A DNA stretch of 64,000 nucleotides from Desulfosudis oleivorans (GCA_020723305.1 DYJC01000023.1:1-64000), one strand, 5' to 3'. Counted from the first letter of the stretch, positions 27,359 to 36,628 are shown. Notes: generated from the sequence alone by a model not told the origin. Made by a program: numbers and translations.

Positions 27359-28753
27359 ATGGATCCAAAACTTTATCTATATTATCAGGAGCTCAAGGAA
27401 AGAGGGCTGTCCGCTGAACAGGAAAATCTCATCCAGACCGAGATGAATTTTCCGGGAACCCACCTTCCCGAACCGGATCATGCTGATTCAAATCTGAACG
27501 GCATGGAAAATTCAGCGCTGAACCCTGTTGACCTGTACTCGTGGAATGACCTGAATGCACTTCACCGGAATCCTCCTCCGGTCTACTCCTATGTTACCGC
27601 CCTTCGCTCGCTTGACGAACTTCTTCAACGGGATAAACAGCGGGAAGAGGACAACTTTCCCCGGAAGGTAAGGGTCGGAAGACTGGTCAAACCGGGGAAA
27701 GGCGGAAAAAACAATGTCATCATCGTGCCCACAACTGTTGAAGAAAAATTCATCCATGATTCTTCTTTTGGAAAAGAGGAAGAAGAAACCATGGGGGGCG
27801 CCGGTGAGGGAGAAGAAGGAGACATCCTCGGCGAGCAGCCCATCCGGCCTGAGGATGGCCAGGATTCAAGCGGCCCTGGTGAAGGAGAGGGGGGCGCCCA
27901 TGAGATTGAATCCAGCGCTTATGACCTCGGCAAAATCCTGAGTGAGCAGTTTCAACTGCCCTATATCAAAGACAAGGGGAAAAAAAGATCCCTGACACGT
28001 TACACCTATGACATGACCGATAAAAACAGGGGCTTTGGCCAGATTCTGGACAAAAAGGCGACCCTCCGTAAGGTACTGGAAACCAACATTGCTCTTGGAA
28101 ATGTCCCGGACAACAGCAACATTGATCCGACACGCTTTCTGATTGCGCCCAGCGACAAAGTATACCGCATTCTTTCGCGGGAAAAAGATTATGAATCCCA
28201 AGCCGTTGTCTTTTTTCTGAGAGATTACTCAGGGTCCATGTCCGGAAAACCGACCAGCCTCATTGTGGCCCAGCATGTTTTGATTTACAGTTGGCTTGTA
28301 TATCAATACTCCATGCAGATAGAATCACGATTTATCCTTCATGATACGGAAGCCAAAGAAGTTCCTGATTTTTACACCTATTACAACTCAAAGGTAGCCG
28401 GAGGTACAAAAGTGTCTTCGGCCTATAAACTGGTGAACGAAATCGTTGAGAAAGACAATCTTGCACGGAATTATAACATTTACGTTTTTCATGGCACAGA
28501 CGGTGACGACTGGGATACCGACGGAAAGGAAGCTGTTCCGCTTCTGGATAAAATGACAACTTATGCCAATCGAATCGGAATCACCATTGCCGAACGTGCA
28601 TACGGCTCCAAAAAAGAGAGTGAAGTTGAAAAATATATCAAAAAATCAAACCTTCTTACACAAAAACCAAAACTGATCCGGATGGACATCCTGCAGGAGA
28701 ATGCAGACGAGCCCAGGCTGATTGAAGGAATCAAACATCTATTATCCGAGTGA
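27359..28753 (+). CDS. yeaH: YeaH/DUF444-family protein with VWA-like domain
   Basis: The 464-residue protein has an acidic, Gly-rich stretch (GKEEEETMGGAGEGEEGD, ~138-160). A von Willebrand A-like domain follows, with the metal-site motif DYSGSMSGKP near 289-297 and DGDDWDTDGKEA later. This is the DUF444/YeaH arrangement, which accompanies PrkA in many proteobacteria. It is thought to work with PrkA and SpoVR, but its biochemical role is unknown. It lies 7 nt after prkA and 3 nt before spoVR. Confidence 0.9.
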   Translation: MDPKLYLYYQELKERGLSAEQENLIQTEMNFPGTHLPEPDHADSNLNGMENSALNPVDLYSWNDLNALHRNPPPVYSYVTALRSLDELLQRDKQREEDNFPRKVRVGRLVKPGKGGKNNVIIVPTTVEEKFIHDSSFGKEEEETMGGAGEGEEGDILGEQPIRPEDGQDSSGPGEGEGGAHEIESSAYDLGKILSEQFQLPYIKDKGKKRSLTRYTYDMTDKNRGFGQILDKKATLRKVLETNIALGNVPDNSNIDPTRFLIAPSDKVYRILSREKDYESQAVVFFLRDYSGSMSGKPTSLIVAQHVLIYSWLVYQYSMQIESRFILHDTEAKEVPDFYTYYNSKVAGGTKVSSAYKLVNEIVEKDNLARNYNIYVFHGTDGDDWDTDGKEAVPLLDKMTTYANRIGITIAERAYGSKKESEVEKYIKKSNLLTQKPKLIRMDILQENADEPRLIEGIKHLLSE

Positions 28754-28756
28754 TGA

Positions 28757-30412
28757 ATGGAACTGATTAATCAACATACCAAAAAAATCATGGAAGGCTG
28801 CAAGGAGCGGGCAAGGGATGCAGGACTTTCCTTTGATAACGAAACGCTTGAATACATCGTAACCAACCGGGATCTTCTGGAGCTTTCCCCCAAAATCATG
28901 ATACCGACCCTTTATGATTACTGGGTGCATGATGTAGAGGTTCTCAAGGAACAGGGCCGATATGAATTATACCCCAGCAACCCCTACGAAACCGTTATCA
29001 ACACAAGGCCGGCCATCTCCTTTTATAATGACAACAATCCGGACTGGCTGAACGTCATGATTTTTTATCATGTACTGGCGCACATCGATTTTTTTCAGAA
29101 CAACCTCTATTACCGTCATACCTGGGACTTTGATTTTACAGGCCAGGCCCTTGCGGATAAACGCCTGATTGCAAGACTTCGATCTGAAAAAGGAAGATGG
29201 GTGGATTACATAATTGAATTCGCCCGCGGCATTGATAATATTGTCGGGTATTTCAAGGAACTGTCTCAATACAATGGGGCATCTAAGCCTTTGAAAACCA
29301 GCCGGCTGGATTTTTATTTTGATCTGTTTCTTCAAACAGAAAAAAAGATACCCATACACGAGTTTATCCAGGAACTCGAAAGATACAATCAATGTATTCG
29401 AGAGCTGGGCGAGTCCGGTGAAAAAACGTTTTTCTCCGCAGTCACAACAAAATATCCCGAGTTTGAAGCCATTTATGAAAGGTTTTGCGAGGAAAAAACA
29501 AAACCATATATTGACCTGCTCCAGTTCCTGATCGAACACTCGCCGTTTTTAAACCAGAATGAAAACCAGTGGATGAAATCCATTCTGCATGTGGTCCGGA
29601 AAACATCCCTGTTTTTTCAGCCTCAGATCCGGACAAAAATCATGAATGAAGGCTGGGCCAGTTACTGGCATGAGGTATTATTTTTAAAGGATGACCGTAT
29701 CAAAGGTCATGAAGTGGAGTTTGCCCGCGTAAATGCCGGGGTTACAGCCCTGCCCCGTGTCGGACTGAATCCATATGCACTGGGGATGCGTCTTTTTTAT
29801 CAACTGGAAGAGATCGCTGACAAGGGCAAATATTCCATGAAATTCCGCCGGCTCCTTGACTCCGTAGCACGGGATAAATTTGACTTGCAGACCGGAAAAG
29901 GAAGGGAATTCATATTTTCCATCCGGAAAAATCTGGCTGACTTTCTGTTTGTGAACACCTTTATTGATCAGGACTTTGTTGATAAAAACAGGTTGTTTGT
30001 TGCCGGCAAAAGATTGAATCAAACCAAAACAGCCTGGCAGTACTATGTAAAAAGTAAAAAAGCGGAAGATTACCGGAAAATGATCACGGATGCATTGTAC
30101 CATCCCCCTCATATTGAAATTGACCAGACAAAAAGCCGTAATGGTTCGTTATATCTTGTGCACCTTTTTGAAGAAAAACCGCTTGTAAAAGATTATATCC
30201 GAAATACAATGCTCGGAATCGAATACTTATGGGGTGCACCTGTTCACCTTGAAACAACGGAACCAGCCGCTGATACTCCCCCAAAATGGAGTCTCTCCAT
30301 GCCCTTTATGGGAGGTACACCTCAAGAAGAAACAAATCGAGGATTAGGGATGAAACTTTCAAAAGTACTATACACAATGGAAAAACGAAAACTGACCCGA
30401 AAAGTTTTATAA
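28757..30412 (+). CDS. spoVR: SpoVR/YcgB-family protein
   Basis: The 551-residue protein shows SpoVR features: TLYDYWVHDVEVLKEQGRYELYPSNPYETVINTRPAISFYNDNN, the HVLAHIDFFQNNLYYRHTWDF metal-site-like His/Asp cluster, and MNEGWASYWHE. SpoVR is required for spore cortex formation in Bacillus but is conserved in non-sporeformers next to prkA and yeaH. Only 3 nt separate it from yeaH, so translation is probably coupled. The cellular role here is unknown. Confidence 0.9.
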   Translation: MELINQHTKKIMEGCKERARDAGLSFDNETLEYIVTNRDLLELSPKIMIPTLYDYWVHDVEVLKEQGRYELYPSNPYETVINTRPAISFYNDNNPDWLNVMIFYHVLAHIDFFQNNLYYRHTWDFDFTGQALADKRLIARLRSEKGRWVDYIIEFARGIDNIVGYFKELSQYNGASKPLKTSRLDFYFDLFLQTEKKIPIHEFIQELERYNQCIRELGESGEKTFFSAVTTKYPEFEAIYERFCEEKTKPYIDLLQFLIEHSPFLNQNENQWMKSILHVVRKTSLFFQPQIRTKIMNEGWASYWHEVLFLKDDRIKGHEVEFARVNAGVTALPRVGLNPYALGMRLFYQLEEIADKGKYSMKFRRLLDSVARDKFDLQTGKGREFIFSIRKNLADFLFVNTFIDQDFVDKNRLFVAGKRLNQTKTAWQYYVKSKKAEDYRKMITDALYHPPHIEIDQTKSRNGSLYLVHLFEEKPLVKDYIRNTMLGIEYLWGAPVHLETTEPAADTPPKWSLSMPFMGGTPQEETNRGLGMKLSKVLYTMEKRKLTRKVL

Positions 30413-30437
30413 TCATTATTTGGATTATTTATAAATT

Positions 30438-32735
30438 ATGAACAACTTTGAAAAAGCATTTTCCAATTTAAATATAAGTATGGGGGAACGGGATCAGAGG
30501 GCTGCTATCCCCTTCAAAGACTTTTTAAAGCTCCTGTCGGAAAAACCCGGATTGATCATGCGAAACATTTTCCGGACGTTTCACGATATGATCATATCCT
30601 ATGTGGACACAGGGGAAGATGAGTATCCCGATGATCCGGAATCGATTCATTATGTCGGATATGACTGTTCCAGACTCTTTATTGAGAATGTCGATAATCC
30701 GTTTTTTGCAGACCGGCTCTTTTCAAACCGTCTCATCAATCTTGCAGAAGCTCTTCGCCATGGCGCCCAGCAGAATAAAATTTACATTTTTGAAGGGCCG
30801 CCCGGATGCGGCAAAAGTACTTTTTTAAACAATATCCTCCGAAAATTTGAAGAATATTCCCATTCTGAAGAAGGACTCCGCTACGAGACCATCTGGAGGA
30901 TCAACCGGAAACTTTTTGGTACTTCCATTGATGCTGAAATCGCACCTTCAGCAGAGAAGCTGATCCAGCTTCTGTTGAAGACAGCAGGCGGAAACCCGGG
31001 AAAAAATTACAAACCGTCTCATGCCCCCGGCAGCACAGACGAATTCATTGAAATCCCATGCCCAAGCCATGACAACCCCATTATGATCATCCCCAAGCAT
31101 TTTCGCAGAGCCTTTTTCGATGACCTGTTTAAAAATGACGAGTTCAAGTTCATACTTTCTTCTGAAAAGGATTATGCGTGGGTTTTCCGCGATACATCCT
31201 GTACCGTTTGCAGCTCTTTATATAGTGCCCTTCTGGAGAATCTGAAAGAACCGGAAAAAGTATTTGAGATGATTTATGCCCAGCCCTATAAGTTCAACCG
31301 GCGTCTGGGACAGGGGATTTCCGTTTTTAATCCAGGTGACAAACCCTTGAGCAGGCCGGTGCTCACAAATGAAATTTTGCAACAGAAAATCAACGCCATT
31401 CTGCGGGACAGCAATCAGGTGGAATATATCTACTCCCGGTATGCAAAGACCAATAACGGTATTTATGCACTTATGGATATTAAATCCAACAATACGGAAA
31501 GACTGATTGAACTTCATAATGTCATCAGTGAAGGTGTTCACAAGGTTGAAGACGTCGAGGAAAACGTCAATACACTTTTTCTTGCGGTAATGAATCCGGA
31601 AGATAAAGCCAATCTGAAAGATTCACGATCGTTTCTGGACCGCATCGAATATATCAATATCCCCTATGTCATGGATCTGAACACAGAGGTCAAAATTTAT
31701 CAAAGCACATTCGGGAAACATATTGAAGGCAATTTCCTCCCGCAGGTGATAGCCAATTTCGCAAGAATGATCATCTCCACAAGGCTTAACCCCGAATCCA
31801 AAGCCCTTCTTGAGTGGATCGGAACCCCTGAAAAATACCGTCTCTATTGTGATAAAAATCTTCTGCTTCTGAAAATGGAAATCTTTCGCGGGGTAATCCC
31901 GACATGGCTCACCGGAGAAGACCGGAAACGGTTTACCGCCAAACGGAGACGAACCATCATTGAAGAGTCGAATAAAGAAGGTTCAAAAGGGATTTCCGGA
32001 AGAGATTCCATTAACCTGTTTAATGAATTTTATTCCATATATGCCAAAGAAGATAAACTCATCAATATGTCCATGCTCTGTAAATTTTTTGAACATTATC
32101 AACAGGAAAAGAACAACATAATCCCTGAAGGCTTTCTGGATTCATTGGTTTGCATGTATGATTACAACATCCTTCAGGAAGTCAAAGAAGCCCTTTACCT
32201 GTATAATGAAGAACAGATTTCAACCCATATCCAGAATTATATTTTTGCCATTAACTTTGAATCCGGTTCCGTCGCACGATGTCATTATACAGGTGAGAAA
32301 CTGGAAATCACCGAAGAGTATTTCCGTCGTATTGAAAATTTTCTGCTGGAGAAAAAAATTGATGACAAGTCACGAATCGCTTTTCGTAAAGATGCGCAGA
32401 AAGAATATACCTCAAAAACCCTGACCCAGGAAATCATGACGGAAGAAAAGCCGATTCAGGAAACAGAGCTTTACCAGAAATTAATGGAACGATATGTGTA
32501 TAATCTGAAAGAGAAAGTATTGGATCCTTTCCTGGAAAATGAAAATTTCAGACGAGCGATCAAAGATTTTGACGAAGAAGATTTCAAAACATATGATAAA
32601 AAAATCCGGGAGGATGTTACATTTTTAATGAACAATCTATATTCCCGATATAACTACTCCAAAAAAGGCGCCAAAGAAATCTGTATCTATGTCATCGACA
32701 AAGATCTCACGCGAAAATATGCATCCGCTTCCTGA
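30438..32735 (+). CDS. Second PrkA-like AAA ATPase, divergent paralogue
   Basis: This 765-residue protein carries a P-loop GPPGCGKST near 120-128 and recognisable PrkA-type segments (MIISYVDTGEDEYPDDPESIHYVGYDCSRLF, NTLFLAVMNPEDKANLKDSRSFLDRIEYINIPYVMDLNTEVKIY). It is longer than and strongly diverged from the PrkA at the head of the operon. The CPSHDNPIMIIP and DTSCTVCSSLYS segments contain Cys pairs that could bind a metal. The gene starts 25 nt after spoVR and is followed by a long gap, so it is probably the last gene of the operon. Two PrkA-type ATPases flanking YeaH-SpoVR suggest a hetero-complex or a split of functions. Confidence 0.8.
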   Translation: MNNFEKAFSNLNISMGERDQRAAIPFKDFLKLLSEKPGLIMRNIFRTFHDMIISYVDTGEDEYPDDPESIHYVGYDCSRLFIENVDNPFFADRLFSNRLINLAEALRHGAQQNKIYIFEGPPGCGKSTFLNNILRKFEEYSHSEEGLRYETIWRINRKLFGTSIDAEIAPSAEKLIQLLLKTAGGNPGKNYKPSHAPGSTDEFIEIPCPSHDNPIMIIPKHFRRAFFDDLFKNDEFKFILSSEKDYAWVFRDTSCTVCSSLYSALLENLKEPEKVFEMIYAQPYKFNRRLGQGISVFNPGDKPLSRPVLTNEILQQKINAILRDSNQVEYIYSRYAKTNNGIYALMDIKSNNTERLIELHNVISEGVHKVEDVEENVNTLFLAVMNPEDKANLKDSRSFLDRIEYINIPYVMDLNTEVKIYQSTFGKHIEGNFLPQVIANFARMIISTRLNPESKALLEWIGTPEKYRLYCDKNLLLLKMEIFRGVIPTWLTGEDRKRFTAKRRRTIIEESNKEGSKGISGRDSINLFNEFYSIYAKEDKLINMSMLCKFFEHYQQEKNNIIPEGFLDSLVCMYDYNILQEVKEALYLYNEEQISTHIQNYIFAINFESGSVARCHYTGEKLEITEEYFRRIENFLLEKKIDDKSRIAFRKDAQKEYTSKTLTQEIMTEEKPIQETELYQKLMERYVYNLKEKVLDPFLENENFRRAIKDFDEEDFKTYDKKIREDVTFLMNNLYSRYNYSKKGAKEICIYVIDKDLTRKYASAS

Positions 32736-32777
32736 CCGTTCCCTTGCCGTGACAAACACCCATCCTGCTCTTTTCCT

Positions 32778-32807
32778 TTGACACCCACCCCTGTGTGATA
32801 GTATAGG
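32778..32807 (+). promoter_or_regulatory. Putative sigma70 promoter for the PstS-like gene
   Basis: TTGACA (32778-32783), an 18-nt spacer and TATAGG (32802-32807) lie about 110 nt upstream of the binding-protein gene and just after the prkA operon. The -35 is consensus; the -10 is weaker. Confidence 0.45.
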
Positions 32808-32921
32808 ACACCCAATAAATATATCCCACTGCCGCCGGCTGAATTGATCATCCGGCCGAAAACCATATGAGCCATTAAAAAATCTGAAATACCCATTTCA
32901 GCACATCAAGGAGGGAAAATG

Positions 32922-33737
32922 ATGTTCATATTCAGCAGGCTTTCTTCTATACGATGGATTGTTCTGTTTTTTCTTTTTTCAAGTTCCATGGTACAAGCCC
33001 AGGATGTTTTACGGGCAAGCGTCTCTTCTCAGATTGCAGAAGCCTATGGAAAAAGAATTCTGCCCATGTTTGAAAAAAAAACCGGGATCACGGTTCAGCT
33101 TTATGTCGGGCCTTCTGAAACCGCAATTCAGAGGATGGCAAACGACTTCAGCGATATTGCGATTACAGCCGTCAGTCTGCCTAATGAGTTAAAAGAAAGC
33201 GGCTTTGTTGAAATTCCATTTTGCCGGGACTCCCTTGCGGTGATCACCAACACACAATGTACACTCACACAGCCCTGCAATATCGATAACCTGACCCTTT
33301 CTCAGCTCCGGGATATCTTCAGTGGCCGGATTTCCAATTGGAAAGATCTGGGCGGACCAGACCAACGTATCATTACAATTGTTCCCGGCCCGGAAACCGG
33401 AGAGTTTAAAAATTTCAAACAGCTTGTCATGAGACTGAAAGAGATAAAATATGATTTTATAACATACCAGTCGACCATGGTAATCGAAGGGGTAAAGAGT
33501 ATCCCCGGTGCGATATCCATTATTGCTCAGGGAGCGATTCCCAGGGATCAAACCGTAAAAACAATAAAAATAGATGGATTGGCACCGACGGATAAAGAGT
33601 ATCCGATTTACCTGATCTTTTCTTTTGCTACAAAAGGAACTCCCGGACCCCTTGCTCAGGCGACCATCAATTTCGCTCTCTCTGAAGATGGAATCCAGTT
33701 CATGAAGGAAAGAGGGATGTTCCCAATTATTGAATAA
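32922..33737 (+). CDS. PstS-like periplasmic phosphate/anion-binding protein
   Basis: The ~271-residue protein has a signal peptide (cleavage predicted after MVQA, before QDVLRA). Its fold signature matches PstS-type binding proteins: AYGKRILPMFEKKTGI, DIAITAVSLPNEL, DSLAVITNTQCTL, LTLSQLRDIFSGRISNWKDLGGPDQRI, and a terminal segment with SEDGIQFMKERGMFPI. It is stand-alone, with no permease or ATPase genes nearby, so it may serve sensing or an orphan role. ATG codons occur at 32919 and 32922; the second lies 6 nt after AAGGAGGG and is preferred. Confidence 0.85.
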   Translation: MFIFSRLSSIRWIVLFFLFSSSMVQAQDVLRASVSSQIAEAYGKRILPMFEKKTGITVQLYVGPSETAIQRMANDFSDIAITAVSLPNELKESGFVEIPFCRDSLAVITNTQCTLTQPCNIDNLTLSQLRDIFSGRISNWKDLGGPDQRIITIVPGPETGEFKNFKQLVMRLKEIKYDFITYQSTMVIEGVKSIPGAISIIAQGAIPRDQTVKTIKIDGLAPTDKEYPIYLIFSFATKGTPGPLAQATINFALSEDGIQFMKERGMFPIIE

Positions 33738-33775
33738 TCTATTACAATTCAGTCTGTTTTGAAAAAGGATCAGAA

Positions 33776-34465
33776 ATGAAAAGAGCCTATATTTTTTCAC
33801 TGTTTGTTTTTGTTATCGCTCTGCAATATCTCACAGGATGTGCAACAGCACCCAATACGCAAACAACTGATACAAATACGCCCCGTTTAGAAAAGGTAAA
33901 AGAAAAACTGGATGCGGCCGCAGATCAATATTTCCCTCAGGTTCCGGAAAAAAGCCTGGGAAAAAGCATTCCTGGTGAACCGATCGGTTATGCATATGAT
34001 TTCAGCAGGCCGTCTGATAAAAACGGTGACATGGTGTTGTTAAAAATTCCCATGTGCATGGAAAAAAGAGATCAATTCATCTCGTATACCGATCGGGCGA
34101 GTAATGCAGCTGGCGCGGCAGCAGTTCTGGCTACCCCCCTGATACTCTCTGCGCCTGTTCTGGTGGACCCGGTTTTTTTTATTGAAAGAGGTCTGAAAAA
34201 AAGCCGGAAAAAAACCGTTGAAAGAACAGGTACCTTATCAACAGGCAGGGCGCTCCTCTGCGGCAAAAAAGAGCCGGCTCCCGGGGAAACACTGATCATT
34301 CAATCCACCGGAGACATGCCGATTACTTACATCAAAACAGACAATCAGGGACGATTTTCCATGGATGATATTTTTGCCAAAGCAGGAGACTCTCCATCCC
34401 TGAACATTTTCATCAAACAGGAAAATTCGGCGTACTACCTTACAACGATATTCAATTCGGAGTGA
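33776..34465 (+). CDS. Lipoprotein of unknown function
   Basis: The 229-residue protein has a short signal peptide and the lipobox LTGC (C22), then a low-complexity Thr/Asn-rich linker (TQTTDTNTPR). The sequence includes a small hydrophobic Ala-rich segment (SNAAGAAAVLATPLIL) and a C-terminal part with SMDDIFAKAGDSPSL. No recognised domain is present. It starts 38 nt after the binding-protein gene with AAAAGGA upstream, so the two may be co-transcribed. Confidence 0.75.
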   Translation: MKRAYIFSLFVFVIALQYLTGCATAPNTQTTDTNTPRLEKVKEKLDAAADQYFPQVPEKSLGKSIPGEPIGYAYDFSRPSDKNGDMVLLKIPMCMEKRDQFISYTDRASNAAGAAAVLATPLILSAPVLVDPVFFIERGLKKSRKKTVERTGTLSTGRALLCGKKEPAPGETLIIQSTGDMPITYIKTDNQGRFSMDDIFAKAGDSPSLNIFIKQENSAYYLTTIFNSE

Positions 34466-34555
34466 TGATCAGCACCTGTTCGGCATGGCCATTGAGTGAC
34501 GATATCAGTAAAATTATCGCAATGAAAAGAGTCTTCATATTACCTTTTCCCTGCT

Positions 34556-34643
34556 GCCCAATCGGCAGATCACCGGCGGCTTTAAGTCATCCACTGGATT
34601 TGCTGGTTGTGCCGTTCCATCTTCACCGGCATTGTTGTTAGAT
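34556..34643 (-). repeat. Degenerate attC-like site after the 34638 gene
   Basis: Read on the minus strand, ATCTAAC (34643-34637, an exact RYYYAAC box that contains the TAA stop of the gene) is followed 75 nt later by ATTGGGC (34562-34556), one mismatch from GTTRRRY. Inner arms pair imperfectly (CAAT..CGG..AGAT on both sides). This is weaker than the four other sites in the cluster. Confidence 0.35.
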
Positions 34644-35285
34644 CTGTATGCGTTTATGCGGGTACTTCACTATTCTGGATAAAGGTATCACATCTTCCTT
34701 CACGGTAAGCTCTGCCTCGATCATCTCCCAATAGGACGAAGACCCTGGCGCCGCATCTTCCACCCGTGAGTTAATCTGCAATAAAATACGATATGACCCG
34801 GCCTGCCTGGGCAAAAATTCGAGAAGGGCGAACACCCCTTCCTGGGATCCCCTGCCTCGATCGCTGAACAGGGTTTCCGTGTTGCCTCCTCTGCCCCCAA
34901 TAAAAGCCAAGAAGCGGGACAAATTGCCTTCTTCTCGATAAAGCGCACGGCACGAAGAATCTGAGATGGTGAGGGAATAGGGAGTCCCTATCACCAAGGC
35001 GACCCGTTTAAGGAAGAACTTCCACCGCATGTTAATCTCATAGGCTGTTTCAGACTTGATTTTAAGTAATAAACGGCACCATTCCCCTCCGGTGGTGATC
35101 GTAATCAGGTGGTCAAATACCAACACCCCGTCTTTCTTTTGGGGGACAAAACGCCCGATTTCTCTGCCTGATGACAGTTGCCGACGCTGAATTACAAATC
35201 GGTATCCTCCCGCTGACAGGAGAATGCCGATGAAACCGAACAACAGTATGATTCCAATCGATGTGTTGATATTCCACCCCTGCAT
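34638..35285 (-). CDS. Unknown single-pass membrane protein, probable cassette gene
   Basis: The 215-residue protein has one N-terminal transmembrane helix (SIGIILLFGFIGILLSAGGY, ~9-28) followed by a mostly beta-rich soluble part with no recognised motif. Its stop codon lies within an attC-like core box, and another attC-like site lies 59 nt beyond its start. The gene is therefore placed like a gene cassette. No close family was recognised. The frame has normal codon appearance and few alternative starts. Confidence 0.55.
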   Translation of the reverse strand: MQGWNINTSIGIILLFGFIGILLSAGGYRFVIQRRQLSSGREIGRFVPQKKDGVLVFDHLITITTGGEWCRLLLKIKSETAYEINMRWKFFLKRVALVIGTPYSLTISDSSCRALYREEGNLSRFLAFIGGRGGNTETLFSDRGRGSQEGVFALLEFLPRQAGSYRILLQINSRVEDAAPGSSSYWEMIEAELTVKEDVIPLSRIVKYPHKRIQI

Positions 35286-35343
35286 TCAGAGCTTTTATTT
35301 CGAATAGTTATTGTAACTCTTTCGATTTTGTATCGTCTGGTTC

Positions 35344-35407
35344 GCCCAACGTATGCGTTACCGGGTGGCTGTTTTGTAGCCAGACCAAGTATACGCATTT
35401 GTTGTGT
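35344..35407 (-). repeat. attC-like imperfect palindrome after HicAB
   Basis: On the minus strand the core box is GTTGGGC (35350-35344), an exact GTTRRRY match, and the opposite box is ACACAAC (35407-35401). Between them the arms pair through ATGCGT/ACGCAT and GGCT/AGCC with short unpaired spacers and extra-helical bases. The CCGGTAA segment before the core is shared with other sites in the cluster. Confidence 0.6.
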
Positions 35408-35454
35408 TGTCTAAATCTGTTTTTATTAAAAAGACTTAATCGATATGTCAATCT

Positions 35455-35811
35455 TTATCGATGGGCTTCTTTTTTACCCAATGATTCAGCAATAATAGAT
35501 GTCACTAGAGCATTCATACTTACTCCTTCTTGCTTTGCTCTTGTAGCTAGCCGAACATGCAAACTTTTAGGTAGTCGCTGTACAAAACGACCACTAGCTT
35601 GACTGCTACCAGGTTCCGGAATAGCGTCATTGAATTCCTTTGCTGTTCCAATCCACGAATTCATAGCATCAATACCGTTTTTTATTGTCTCTTCAATTGT
35701 ATCGCCATCAGATATGCAACCGGGTAAATCGGGAAAGGATATTAAATAACCTCCTCCTTCTTCCTCTGAAAGGTGTCGGACTTCAAATGGGTATTTGAGT
35801 TGGTCGTCCAT
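35455..35811 (-). CDS. hicB: HicB-family antitoxin
   Basis: The 118-residue protein starts MDDQLKYPFEVRHLSEEEGGGYLISFPDLPGC, the degraded RNase-H fold of HicB. It ends with an RHH/HTH-type DNA-binding segment (RFVQRLPKSLHVRLATRAKQEGVSMNALV). The start at 35811 lies 4 nt after the toxin stop. An upstream in-frame extension to 35931 overlaps the toxin and is not used. It neutralises HicA and represses the pair. Confidence 0.9.
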   Translation of the reverse strand: MDDQLKYPFEVRHLSEEEGGGYLISFPDLPGCISDGDTIEETIKNGIDAMNSWIGTAKEFNDAIPEPGSSQASGRFVQRLPKSLHVRLATRAKQEGVSMNALVTSIIAESLGKKEAHR

Positions 35812-35815
35812 GGTT

Positions 35816-36052
35816 TTATTCCCCTTCTCCTTCATCGATAAAGCGAACAAATTTATTAATATAGATTGGTTTAATAGGGCGGCGTGCCGGAACTGTGAGT
35901 TTTGTTCCGTTCGGATGTCGAAAAGTAACATGACTTGTCCCAGGTTGCCGCCATTCTATATCAAAACGTTTCGCAATATCTTTAAGCGTTTCAATTTGCC
36001 AATCATGGGGATTGTTTCGTAATTTGATCAATAATTTTTCAATTTTTGTCAT
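35816..36052 (-). CDS. hicA: HicA-family mRNA interferase toxin
   Basis: Starting at MTKIEKLLIKLRNNPHDW, the 78-residue protein has the HicA double-stranded RNA-binding-like core. The expected His lies in WRQPGTSHVTFRHPNGTKLTVPARRPIKP. HicA cleaves mRNA independently of translation. Toxin precedes antitoxin, which is the usual HicAB order. The pair is followed by an attC-like site, so the module is a probable cassette cargo. Confidence 0.88.
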   Translation of the reverse strand: MTKIEKLLIKLRNNPHDWQIETLKDIAKRFDIEWRQPGTSHVTFRHPNGTKLTVPARRPIKPIYINKFVRFIDEGEGE

Positions 36053-36102
36053 GGCAGATGATACTGCATATGATATCAAATGTCAAGTTCGCAGTATGCC
36101 TC

Positions 36103-36236
36103 GGGTGCAATTAAAAGTGTTGGGTTTAAACCTGAATATGGATTCCGGCTTTCGCCGGAATGACGGACAGTGCTACTACCGTCATTCCGGACTTGATCCG
36201 GAATCCAGCATTTATCCAACAGTTTTGATTACACCC
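36103..36236. mobile_element. MITE family 2, copy 1, with perfect 9-bp target duplication
   Basis: A 134-bp element begins GGGTGCAATTAAAAGTGTTG and ends with the inverted form CAACAGTTTTGATTACACCC. It encloses two REP-like hairpins (GGATTCCGGCTTTCGCCGG... and ...CCGGACTTGATCCGGAATCC) arranged as an inverted pair. It is flanked by the perfect direct repeat GTATGCCTC (36094-36102 and 36237-36245), good evidence of transposition into the spacer upstream of HicA. Confidence 0.85.
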
Positions 36237-36262
36237 GTATGCCTCTTTTTATCGGATTAGCC

Positions 36263-36322
36263 ACACAACAGATTGCTCACGGGGAATGGCTTTTTGTGCT
36301 TCCGTGGAGCAAATTGTTCTGT
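36263..36322 (-). repeat. attC-like imperfect palindrome after HigBA
   Basis: Minus-strand core GTTGTGT (36269-36263) and opposite box ACAGAAC (36322-36316) enclose paired arms TTGCTC/GAGCAA and ACGG/CCGT, with one extra-helical base on one arm and a 2-nt spacer mismatch. The site lies 15 nt beyond the HigA stop codon. Confidence 0.5.
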
Positions 36323-36337
36323 TAATTCACAATATAA

Positions 36338-36628
36338 TTAAGCAGATACTTGGATGGGGTCGATCTCAGAAAGATCTACATTTTGTTTTGCTTGCCAAAG
36401 GTTATAACTATCCTGCATATGGAGCCAACTTTCAGGGCTCCGGCCTAAACACTTGGATAAACGGAGAGCCATTGCCGGGCTTATTGAACTTTGCCCCTTC
36501 AATATTCTTATAAATGTTGAAGGGGAGACTTTAAGCCGCAGTGCAATACTCCGAGGCGAAATACCCAACGGTTCCAAATAAACTTCTTGAATAAATTCCC
36601 CTGGATGGGGAGGGTTATACATAGCCAT
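36338..36628 (-). CDS. higA: HigA-type XRE antitoxin
   Basis: The 96-residue protein matches the VapI/HigA family: NPPHPGEFIQEVYLEPLGISPRSIALRLKVSPSTFIRILKGQSSISPAMALRLSKCLGRSPESWLHMQ, a complete helix-turn-helix. Its start shares one base with the toxin stop. It would bind the toxin and its own promoter. Confidence 0.92.
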   Translation of the reverse strand: MAMYNPPHPGEFIQEVYLEPLGISPRSIALRLKVSPSTFIRILKGQSSISPAMALRLSKCLGRSPESWLHMQDSYNLWQAKQNVDLSEIDPIQVSA

